Position numbers and translations under genes: made by a program
From: Apis mellifera
Lineage: Eukaryota > Arthropoda > Insecta > Hymenoptera > Apidae
Reading direction: 5' to 3'
DNA: 64,000 bases
Assembly (NCBI RefSeq): GCF_003254395.2
Contig: NC_037648.1
Span: 847,868 to 911,867 of the forward strand
Notes under the pieces: model-generated
Database searches by the model: none
Seen by the model: only the letters and a program-made list of their open reading frames with translations
What the model was told of the DNA's origin: nothing
Shown here: positions 53,001 to 61,080 of the stretch, piece after piece
Numbering within the stretch: position 1 is the first letter of the stretch
How the letters are laid out: each line of letters begins with the position of its first letter

Positions 53001-54635
53001 TCGTCCAAGGAGGAGAAGGAGGGGGAGGAATGGAAACTTTTGCGGAAAACGAGATGTTGCTCGATAATCTTCGGCGAGCATAGGCCAAACTTTTGCTGGA
53101 AGGAGGGCGCTGGTGAGCACGTGGAAAGAGATGAAACGAGAGATAAATCTTCTCTTTCTTCGTTAAAAGAAAGAAAAAGAAGAAAAAATTCCTTCGAAAA
53201 TTCGATCTCATCCTATTTAAAGAAAAAATGACTCAGATTTTTATTATTTATAAAGAGACATTGCTCAAATAAAAAGGTGATAGAGTAAGATTGGCACAGT
53301 TATCGAAAAGTTTCACGAGATTATAGAATCCCGGTTACAACGCGATGAAAGTTGGCGAAAAATTATAGGACGCGAAGGAATATCCGTTGCTGGTAATAAG
53401 AGAAATAATTTGAAATCTCTCTTTCAATCTTTTAACAGATTTTAAAGAAATATTAGAATACCTTTTTTCTTTTCAAGTGAAATCATTTCTGACTCGATTT
53501 AAACCTTTTACATTTTATATATATATATATATATATCTTTGTTTTTAGGTTAGGTTGTCGAGTCTTTTATATTTCGCATGTATATACGGGCGTTATATGT
53601 GGGTCAGTGGACACAACGAGTTACAATTGCAAGGATAAAAGTTATTCCGGTATCAGGTGACCGCTATTTCAACCGTTATCCTTTGATAATCGTAATAATA
53701 AATTTCATCGATTCGTGCAATTTTTCTTCGACGATTATTCTTCTCGAATAATAAAGAAAAGAACCTTGCAATTTTTATATTTATAACAATTATAATACGA
53801 GAATTATCATAATCGTGGAAATATTTAATTTAAGAACGTGAGAGAGTTTGCAAAAGAAAGAAAAGTGATATTATTAACTGATATCTGAATCTGAAACTCG
53901 ACGAGATCCAGGCCAATGTTTACTTCAGAAGATCATATATCGTTGCATCCAAATTTTCTCTCTCCATCTTCCTTTGAATCTCACACGATTATATCGTACA
54001 AATGATTCGATGTAACGAACATTGATGCAACCCGATACGAAAAACTGTTGGTTCAGTTCGTAAAGAGAAACTTCGGAAGAAATTCGTAAATTATTACGAA
54101 ATTTCATTTCTTTCGTATCCAGCCAGGATAAAAGGTGTAGTGTAGTAGTGCAAACACGTGGTTCCGCCCACGTTCGAGGAAAAGTGGATAATCGGGGCAA
54201 AAGTAGGTGAGAAGAGGAGGAAGGTCGAACCCCTCCCCTCCCCCTCCTTCTCTCCCGTTACTTTACGGGAATCGTGGGAAATTAAGGAGCCGGCCAAGGC
54301 TAATTAAACCATCTCCTTTTGTTTTCGAAAATATCGATATATTCAATATCGAAATTTCGAGTCGAATTAATTCTTCTCTCTCTTCCACAGATCAAGGATC
54401 AAGATTTATTGCTTCGAAGAAAAGATACGAAGATTGAGGTGGCAATTTTGAAAGAAGGAGGAATAATTAATAAATATTCGATAATCGTTCGTTCGATCGA
54501 TTGTTGGGGAAGATAAGTCGGAATGAAAGGGTTGGAAAGGAGAGATTGACACGACTGACTAGCGATCCGAACGGAACAGTGTAATTAGTTGGGAACACGG
54601 TACGTATTCAGGAAGCGGTTTAAAAACTGGGAGAA

Positions 54636-54669
<34 letters not shown>

Positions 54670-55591
54670 AAACGACGTGGGAAATAAAAGTCGTTTTGCT
54701 GGAGAAGGGAGAGACGATTGTGATCGTTGAAACGAGTGGAAGAGGAATATTTTCGATTTTTTTCCGTGATAAATTTGCAATTGAATGCAGAAGGGACTTG
54801 GCTAGGATTAGATTTTCTCCCCAGCGATCGAATTTGAAATGGCAGATTGGATTTTTTGAATTCTTGAAATTTGTAAAGTAAAATTTCATCGTTCTCGAAT
54901 TTTTTTTTTTAAATCTTTCGCAATAATTTTCCATTCCATTTCTCGATTCGCGAAAACAAGTAATAAATAATAATTATCTCGGATAGAAATCGAAAAAAAA
55001 TTTGAATAGACAAATATTCGTTTTTTCACAACTCTCCTATCTCTTCCCAACCATCTTTAAAATTACTTCACGCTTACTATTGAGCAATAGTAATAATAAT
55101 AATAATAAGCAAATCAGACAAAGAAAGAACAAATTTCTGGATCTTTTTTTCAATCCATTTTCGAAAGGAAATTTACATCTCGTTAATTTTACAATTGCCT
55201 CTTCCAATCAAGATAATTCGTCGCGATAAAAATATAATATCTTCCAAGATCTCTATCTTTTTGCACAAAAGCGAGACACGGAGTCTCTTTGTTCCCCGAG
55301 GAAAATTTCCTCTTAATTGGATAATTCCACATTTTTTCCACGTTTAATCTAAATAGAACAGGACGCCCTCTTTAAGATAAATATTTCATAAACGTTATTT
55401 CATTAAACAACGTAATCCTCCTTCCTTTTAATAATCTCGTTTAAACATTTCCCTCCCCCATTCGAAATTCGAGAAAGAAATATCTTTAGACTCCTCAACG
55501 AATTTTCAAATTTTCAAATCTCGTGATACAAACCTCGTGCAGCCAAAGCGACGACGACGAGCAGGATCGACACGGCTCTCCTCTCCTCCAT
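28517..55591 (-). CDS. fw: Furrowed-type selectin-like adhesion receptor
   Basis: Eleven exons (complement) join in phase to 889 residues: 55534-55591, 49258-49494, 39982-40194, 35651-35883, 35010-35221, 34589-34803, 33746-33949, 33151-33267, 32496-32780, 31680-32178, 28517-28913. Domain order: signal peptide 1-19; sushi 1 (about 21-98); F-type lectin (about 100-247); C-type lectin (about 253-388); sushi 2 (about 393-457); sushi 3 (about 460-520); sushi 4 (about 523-591); Thr/Pro-rich stalk; one transmembrane segment (731-756); cytoplasmic tail 757-889. This is the layout of Drosophila furrowed, a selectin-like protein acting with Frizzled in planar cell polarity and in eye and bristle development. 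A Drosophila paralogue, CG9095, has similar domains, so fw versus CG9095 orthology is not settled. The start is fixed by the signal peptide. Role in this species is inferred. Confidence 0.92.
29898..30153 (-). CDS. fw: Possible alternative last exon of fw
   Basis: On the minus strand a GC-rich ORF runs to TAG at 29898-29900. From an AG acceptor ending at 30154 (or another at 30121-30122) the frame continues exon 10 exactly in phase 2. The first part is Gly/Arg-rich; the end (PSRWYTLLALPFPDQHLG, then HPYSFGLSAAHRAGY) is non-repetitive and protein-like. Against it, the acceptors lack a good pyrimidine tract, several AGs share the same phase, and an ORF on the plus strand overlaps. Use would replace the 132-residue tail. 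Confidence 0.3.
31243..31352. mobile_element. 110-bp MITE with TA target duplication
   Basis: It begins TACAGAGTGTTCAATTAC and ends with the inverted, near-identical GTAATCGAACACTCTGTA. Interior bases also pair (ATTCAAAATTTCAAAACA against the diverged right half). The outermost TA on each side looks like the target duplication of Tc1/mariner-type elements. No coding capacity. It lies in the last intron of the furrowed-type gene. Confidence 0.7.
31680..32178 (-). CDS. fw: fw exon 10: stalk and transmembrane segment
   Basis: It begins with a Thr/Pro/Arg-rich stalk likely to be O-glycosylated (about 592-700, TTISTTTTTSTTPVPP), then an acidic linker, then a hydrophobic Gly/Ala/Val segment (731-756) followed by the RR stop-transfer charge. 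It ends in phase 2 at the donor GTAAAG. If this donor is ignored the frame ends four codons later. Confidence 0.92.
32496..32780 (-). CDS. fw: fw exon 9: end of sushi 3 and sushi 4
   Basis: The first part (RLTCDIDERWNGPPPRC) closes sushi 3. The rest (LCDPPTPVPHS to HIAPTC) is sushi 4, with an acidic insert IDEIDETET and the VTYTCEKNY core. Confidence 0.9.
33151..33267 (-). CDS. fw: fw exon 8: sushi domain 3, first half
   Basis: It encodes IECGYPANIKHGGYTLINNT through LYSCDEGFEMTG. The module is finished by the start of exon 9. NNT is a possible N-glycosylation site. Confidence 0.9.
33746..33949 (-). CDS. fw: fw exon 7: sushi domain 2
   Basis: It encodes ACGRPEQPPNS through FPPVC, with the pattern Cys, VEYTCNAG, RTC, Cys of a sushi module. 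The family Trp before the last Cys is Phe (GFYNEFPPVC). Two possible N-glycosylation sites are NST and its neighbours. Phase 1 at both ends. Confidence 0.9.
34589..34803 (-). CDS. fw: fw exon 6: C-type lectin domain, second half
   Basis: It encodes YWMGAVRD, WRWTGSGEE, EEDCARYDG and FICQH, the C-terminal half of the domain with its cysteines. The calcium/sugar motifs are atypical: the EPN/QPD position reads as part of WSLPQG, and WND is WSD. Confidence 0.92.
35010..35221 (-). CDS. fw: fw exon 5: C-type lectin domain, first half
   Basis: It encodes ERCPQF, then GKCYIFYN, FREALSFCRARGG and TLVDESN, the N-terminal half of a long-form C-type lectin domain (C253 onward). It ends in phase 2 with the donor GTAGTC. 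Confidence 0.92.
35651..35883 (-). CDS. fw: fw exon 4: F-type lectin domain, second half
   Basis: It continues the F-type lectin with IVVRVGNNRPDLGTNPICN and FVSVHLEANTP, ending in VQLSLCEAFVYTDQ at a phase-0 donor (GTGTAT). The VRVG and NP-x-C elements are the family core. Confidence 0.9.
35884..39981 (-). other. fw: Intron between the two F-type lectin exons of fw
   Basis: A 4.1 kb AT-rich intron splitting one domain. Slightly GC-richer patches occur at 36280-36730 and 37180-37440. I see no exon, RNA gene or clear repeat in it. Confidence 0.7.
39982..40194 (-). CDS. fw: fw exon 3: F-type lectin domain, first half
   Basis: It encodes NVAGGKAPMQSS, then QRAVDG and WWYVNL, which are typical of the fucolectin/tachylectin-4 (F-type lectin) fold, ending in the paired cysteines of GKPCC. 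The usual sugar-binding His (in CTHT of the family) is Leu here (CTLT), and the usual Arg-x-Asp before the Cys pair is replaced. Confidence 0.9.
41425..41800. repeat. Diverged direct repeat pair
   Basis: The stretch near 41425-41540 (TGTATAAAACAGTTTGTAAT, ATTGATTCAATGATATCCTA) recurs diverged near 41699-41800 (CGTACAAAAATGTTTGTAAT, GTTGATTCATAACATCATCG followed by CATCCTACTTCCA), suggesting an old local duplication of about 270 bases. Confidence 0.45.
43671..44275. repeat. Three degenerate tandem repeat units
   Basis: Units starting near 43671, 43856 and 44085 share an opening (TCAAG/TCGAGC, GAAGAATC, GAATATTC/GCGAAG, GGAAG) and, in the first and third, GAAGCCAAGA, AAAGCATT, TATCCG and GATAGACTACA in the same order. 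Period is about 185-230 bases. The middle unit is shorter. Confidence 0.55.
46910..47022. repeat. Direct duplication, copy 1
   Basis: A 113-base segment containing TATACTTTATATGCTTCATC and an AT microsatellite. It matches copy 2 (47416-47502) without mismatch apart from the length of the AT run. Confidence 0.9.
46963..47006. repeat. (AT)n microsatellite
   Basis: A pure AT run within copy 1 of the local duplication. Confidence 0.95.
47416..47502. repeat. Direct duplication, copy 2
   Basis: An 87-base copy of 46910-47022 with a shorter AT run, in the same orientation, 394 bases further along. Confidence 0.9.
49258..49494 (-). CDS. fw: fw exon 2: sushi domain 1
   Basis: A single sushi/CCP module of residues 20-98. 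It has the family cysteines (C26, the Cys of ATYSCERGF, the Cys of RRQC, and C98) and the conserved Trp in DGSWTPEG. An acidic insert (EDVIDEEDA) lies between the first two cysteines. Phase 1 at both ends, as is usual for exchangeable extracellular modules. Confidence 0.92.
53516..53537. repeat. (AT)n microsatellite
   Basis: A short AT dinucleotide run in intron 1 of fw. Confidence 0.85.
54638..54666. repeat. (TG)n microsatellite
   Basis: About 14 TG units. The Cys-Val and His-Thr ORFs across it are products of the repeat. Confidence 0.95.
55534..55591 (-). CDS. fw: fw exon 1: signal peptide
   Basis: It encodes MEERRAVSILLVVVALAAR plus one base, a classic signal peptide (charged start, hydrophobic core, small residues near the cleavage site). 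The donor is GTTTGT, phase 1. Confidence 0.88.
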
Positions 55592-55950
55592 CTCTTCACC
55601 GAGATGCAAAATTCCCCTTTAAATCAGGCGTACCAACGACGAACTTCTTATAGTCACCACCGACTATCGTCGATCTCCTCGTTAAAATCCAGTATAAAAA
55701 AAAAAAAAAAGAGGTTCACTCTCGCGTTTCGTCACCGAAATCGTATATCTATAACGTCATTTCTTCGCAATTTTTCCAAGGTTAGGACACGAAGGACACG
55801 AAGAAAAATCTCCTCCCTTAATCCTCCAATTCCTCTTCTTACTCTCTTTCCTTTCTCCCCCGAATTCTATCCCTGTCTCATGCCTGAACCGTGCGTACGT
55901 AAGACTGGGGGAGGGGGAAGGAGGAGGAGGAGAGACAGGGAGAGAGAAAA

Positions 55951-55981
<31 letters not shown>

Positions 55982-56172
55982 TGAAGAAAAGTGGAGCTCG
56001 AAAACGACCGACGTGAAACGATCTTTCCTGAAGACTGAGGTGCTTACTCCCTGGCAGGAAGTCGTCCAGGTGTTCTGCTCCCCACTTTTGGCTCTTACCA
56101 CCTCCCCGGACGGGTAACGACGACCGATGTGCCGGTTGCCATCGGGAACGAGGCTGACTGACTCGCGGAGAG

Positions 56173-56211
56173 GCTGACTGACTGACTGACTGACTGACTA
56201 ACTGATTGACT
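56173..56211. repeat. (CTGA)n tetranucleotide repeat
   Basis: About seven CTGA units followed by degenerate ones (CTAA, CTGATTGA). A related short copy lies at 56152-56163. Confidence 0.9.
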
Positions 56212-56430
56212 GGATGCTACTTGCTCGTATATTTGCCAGGTATTCAGGCCAACTTTTCTGACAGGGGGGCAGAGAACGATGATCGTGGGACGGGAGGCTC
56301 GAAAACGTTCGATCCCAAGGTTTGGGGGAGGAGGACACACACACAGGTTGTGGTGGACAGGTTGAATATCTGGAACGAGAAACGTAACTACGTGTTGGAA
56401 AGGTTATAATCGGTTGATAGTGAGTCGTGT

Positions 56431-56434
<4 letters not shown>

Positions 56435-56475
<41 letters not shown>
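56435..56475. repeat. (GA)n microsatellite
   Basis: A run of about 20 GA units upstream of the furrowed-type gene. Confidence 0.95.
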
Positions 56476-56483
<8 letters not shown>

Positions 56484-57651
56484 GGTTGTAAATAGGAATT
56501 GAAAACTTGTTGAAGTTTACGTGAGATATCTGCAATAATCAAGAAGGGAAAAGCAAAGAGAGAGAAGAAAAATGAGATTGTAACGAAATGAAAAATTATT
56601 ATAGGTTAGGTATTTATATTTGTGCTAATATTTCGAATTAATTCTCAAATTTAAGCAATAATATAATAACCTAATATTATTAATTAATATTCGTTATTAT
56701 TAATTATAGTGCGCACGATTTACTCACATACAAATGAGAGAACGTTGTACGTACGTATCATCGTACTGTTTCGACTTAAAAACATATCAATTTACATTTA
56801 GATGCTATACTATAATTTTCCAGTCTGTGGTGATAACGGGATGATGTGTGCGCAGTTTGCAAATTTATTCATTATTCGAATTATTCGCGACATTCATAAA
56901 GGAAATAATTATATTATTGATTGATTTTTAATAACCACGAATGGCATGATTGTTTCTTTAAAATTAACGAATATTTCTCACTTTGCTAAAAATAAATGTG
57001 TTTCGTGAATATTAATTTCAAGTAATTTTTGGAGAAAAGAAAAATATTATTTTTCTTACATTTTCTTTTCATCTCCCTCGAAATCAAATGTTTTTATTAA
57101 ATGCAGTATCTTGTCATCTTTTACATTATTTGGAAAAATTTATGACGCTATCGTACGCGTCAATCGCCATAGAAATCCTCGTAAACGTATTAAAATTGTT
57201 TTATAGTACAATGCATTTTAATTTAAAACTTTATTTAACTATTTTCAAAATTAATTATTATTATTACAATTTTTAATTGTAAATAAATAGAATCGATAAT
57301 ATCTGGTTATAAACATCGATTCACGTATACGTATGTATTTCTCCATTTCCTAGAAACGATCGAAAAGGATATATATATATACAGCGATGTAGCTCGAGCA
57401 TGCGAAACACTTTCTCGCGGACTATTAAATTTCACGGCTACGTTAGTCAACACGTTCGAGGTGAAGGTACGATCGCATCTCATTGTTGGCGCGAGGCAGA
57501 AACAATTAAGTTGAATAAGGAAGCTCGACCATCGAGGGTTAGACGGTCCGGTTTAGGTTCGTTGATATCATTCTACTGTTCTTCCTGCTTTAGAACGCCA
57601 CACCGTTTCAAATCTCATTTTCTTTGCTGACAATGGCTAGACTTTAAATTG

Positions 57652-57799
57652 ACGTTAATTTTCAAATATTAATGGTAAATTCATTTACATTGACGGATCG
57701 TTGCCAAAAGAATTTTTAGAGGTTAGGAAACTTTGTTTATATATTTGAAATCTTGGATTATAAAATATACAATCTCTGGAACCATGGAATTTACAATTA
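57652..57799. repeat. 145-base direct repeat, copy 1
   Basis: It matches 58477-58621 in the same orientation with only a few substitutions and a 3-base indel (shared blocks include TTCATTTACATTGACGGATC and TTTTTAGAGGTTAGGAAACT). Confidence 0.9.
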
Positions 57800-58476
57800 C
57801 ATTAAATAATAATTGTATCTGCAATCGAAATTTTGTAACAAAGTATATAAATATATATCGATGAATTTTTTTAATTTCAATCAAATAATTTTTTCTAATT
57901 TCCATTTATTGTATTCGTTATATTCGTATTCGTATAAATAATAAATACTTTACCATTACCTAATTACGCTCATAAATGTAAAATACGAATAACGTATATA
58001 TCTATTCAATCTGTCGTATATTGTATTATAAATTTATATAAATTGTAGAAATAAAAAAAAATATACATCCTTTTATTCAATTAAGCATTCTATTCGGAAA
58101 GCAGCGATCTCAGCGTGAAACTTTACCACGAATTAAGATTAATATAGATGTACCGACGACGCGTCGAACTTGGAAACTTTCTGCGTCGTTTGTTAAAAAG
58201 TAGCATTTAACCGCGTTCCTCGTCACTATCGACGTCTCTCTCGTTTTCCTGTTGCATTCCGTGTCAGTTGACCGAGAAGAGGTCACGATTGGATATTTCG
58301 ATTAGAAACATAATAGACAAGCATGTGAATATATATTTCGTCATAAGAATTTATTAAAAACAAAATTCTTCTATGAACTTAAAATGACCGATTAAAAATT
58401 TCAAGTTAAATTTTTCAATATACATCGATATTCTACGTTTCTTTTGTCAACTTTATTATCATCATTGAGTGCATTA

Positions 58477-58621
58477 ACGTTAATTTTCAGATATTAATGA
58501 TAAATTCATTTACATTGACGGATCGTTGCCGAAAGAATTTTTAGAGGTTAGGAAACTTTGTTTATATACTTGAAATCTTGGATTATAAAATATACAATCT
58601 CTGGAACCGAATTTACAATTA
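58477..58621. repeat. 145-base direct repeat, copy 2
   Basis: Near-identical to 57652-57799, about 825 bases downstream. No coding capacity and no inverted ends, so a local duplication or two copies of an unnamed repeat. Confidence 0.9.
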
Positions 58622-60774
58622 TTTATAATTTTCCTTTCATTTTAGAGAAAAACCTTATAAGAATGATCCATAAAGACAATCTAACTAAATATCTCAATTG
58701 ATATAATGATAATGATACAAAAACATATTTTATATGCAATAGCCTAGAAAGACTAAATATTTTTGCATTTCAAACTTTTTACAATTAATTGATACTCTCA
58801 CAATTTTTCACTCGACTTCCAAAGAATACATTTACCAAGCGTTAAACTTGAGATCAGGGGGTCACCAAGGCACGTTGTCGTCGGCGCGATATACTTTTTA
58901 TTCCAGACACGTGACTGAAATTCACAAGGGAGTACGATCGTCCATTGGCGGAACTAGGTGACTCACTGTCAACCCATGCATTTTTAGGACACTTTCAGCA
59001 TCACGGTAACCGACGAATTGCGTAGGACCAGATTTGGTAGAGGCGGAAATTTCGTGGCGACGAAAGCTAGCGGTGTCGAGTCACTTGTTAGTAACATCGG
59101 CTTCCTGACCCACATACCACGACCGCCATACAAACGTCGTAACGTCCACGCATGTAGGTGTGCATCCACGGACGTACACTCAATATCAAAAGCCATAGGC
59201 CACCTATTTCTCCATAATTAACGAGAAATGCACGTTTATGGAAAATTATATATTTTTTTGTGTTTAAATTTGTATTTGTTTCGCCCAAATATTGTAACGT
59301 GCATTCTGTTTTTTTTTTTTACACACTTTTAAATTTCACATAAATGCATTTAATAATAATATATACAGTCTTAAGTATGTCTCTTTGACAATTTGACGAA
59401 GATATATTTTAAATTTTAAATATTTTTTTTTCCTGATAAATTAAATGAATAAAGATGATGCATTGTGAGCTAATATTAATTTATCGTACATTATAAAAGA
59501 AATGATAGATCCACGATCAAATTAGATAAAAAATGATGGAAATTTTAAAACGAGAAGAAAGAATTTGAACAAACATTTGTCAAAGTTCTACGAAAATTAA
59601 CATCGTATTTTCCAATTAAACGCGTCATCGTTTATTCCTCCGAAAGATCGATGAATAGGTAACAGAATCTTGGACTATGTAAGGTCATCGACCGAATAGG
59701 CAGTCTAATCTGACCGAATCAAGTTTCTCCGTTAGTCCATGACTATATATCGATGACATCGGTTTCATCCGTGCATATGAATTCGATGGCCAACATCCTA
59801 AAATTTTTATTAGCCCGTCCATTAACCTATCTAACCTATCCTACGACTTAAGATTAAAAATATTCAAATTCTTTTCACCAGATTAGAATGATTAATGTTT
59901 CTACTTAAACTTTTCAAATCTAAAACTTTTATTTCTTCTTTTTTTTTTTTTTAATCCTTCGTGTATTTAAAATTATCACTCGAAAACATTTCGAAGAAAT
60001 TAAAATCCATATTTTTCGTTTTTTTATAATTAATAGATATGTAAAAAAAAATTAATATAAGAGACAGAAATATAATTAAATAATATACCTTATTTCATTA
60101 TCCCTTACGGTTTATTTTAAAAATAGATTCTCTGGAATTACGGGTAATTTTAACTTTAAAATAATTATCTCGAAATTATTCCCTAGCTGTTTAATAACAA
60201 TACAAATTTCTTCCACATATACAATTTTCCATTGATCCGTCAAGCGTGTGTCAAGCCACGAGCGTTTCATAAAAAAAAAAAAAACCTGTTATTCACCTTA
60301 CGAAATTTTGGTCAGTTAGAATAATTAAACGTTAATTAATAAAAATTGCACAAGAACGGTGGATAATGGGCCGGGAAAAAGATAGAAATTGTGAGAAAAT
60401 AATACGTACACGAGCGTTGCGCATGTGAACAAGGAACAATATGTATTAACTTATATCCGTATCTAGGATCTTCTTACTCTTTTGACTTTCCATGAACATC
60501 GGCCGCCTCGAGGAATCTTTGCAGGTGCTTAAATCGGGGTCATCGCCGGTGCTACCGGTAACTGTGTGCAACTGTTCTATGGGAATACGTTGCACATGTG
60601 TAAACAATATACACATATTTTACTGTAACAGCACGAGGAAGAAAATAAAAAATTATTAAACACGTTGCGTATATATATATGTGTATTACATTAGATCGTG
60701 TATAGTATAATTAAATGATAAATATCAACGATAACATTGTCGAGATATTGACGGCAAGATATATGAAAATTGTA

Positions 60775-61080
60775 TTTTAAGGCTTCGTCGCCATAAACAC
60801 ATAACACATAACTTTTTGTGAGTTTGTGATGCGTTTTTCTCTTTACGAAAATAAAAAAGCAAAATATGACGATAATGTTCCTTTTGATTTTCTATTTTTC
60901 AACGAACGCCAAACGAAAACTACGCAACCGATCAAAAAACTTTTTTTACTGATTGACAGGTGAATTGCCAACTATCAAATAACAAAATATGTTTTACATT
61001 TGGACTACGCCAGCAAACCTAAAAATTCAACTGAAGCCATCTATGAGTGAAATCCGCAATTACTTAGTTGCCAACCCAAT
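60775..61080 (-). mobile_element. Truncated mariner transposon, 5' end
   Basis: On the minus strand it starts at 61080 with TTGGGTTGGCAACTAAGTAA, a mariner terminal repeat, followed by the 5' UTR and the beginning of a transposase reading frame (recognisable as HILLFYFRK in the N-terminal helix-turn-helix region). The frame is broken by substitutions and small indels. Similarity stops near 60775 after GACGAAGCCTTAAAA, and no right-hand terminal repeat is present. A non-functional remnant. Confidence 0.88.
60780..60910 (-). pseudogene. Mariner transposase N-terminal fragment, broken
   Basis: This part of the mariner remnant corresponds to the first ~40 codons of the transposase. The expected start codon is lost (a TAG lies near the start), the frame shifts after FYFRK, and the catalytic DDD region is absent. 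It cannot make an active enzyme. Confidence 0.75.

Larger units (their letters stand above)
49495..55533 (-). other. fw: 6 kb intron 1 of fw
   Basis: It separates the signal-peptide exon from sushi 1. It is CpG-richer than most of the window (for example 50080-50380, 50900-51330, 52930-53150), with AT (53516-53537) and TG (54638-54666) microsatellites. No exon is supported. As the first intron of a developmental gene it is a likely place for regulatory elements. Confidence 0.65.
55592..56500 (-). promoter_or_regulatory. fw: Promoter-proximal region of the furrowed-type gene
   Basis: A CpG-rich stretch directly upstream of the signal-peptide exon, with two GA tracts (55956-55981, 56435-56475) and a CTGA tetranucleotide repeat (56173-56211). 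GA tracts near promoters can bind GAGA-type factors (family knowledge). The transcription start is not visible. A TATA-like TTTATACT on the minus strand lies near 55690. Confidence 0.45.

Noticed and set aside
55523..55984. 153-codon plus-strand ORF opposite the fw start
   Set aside because: It is antisense to the signal-peptide exon and ends in a GA microsatellite; composition is Arg/Ser low complexity.
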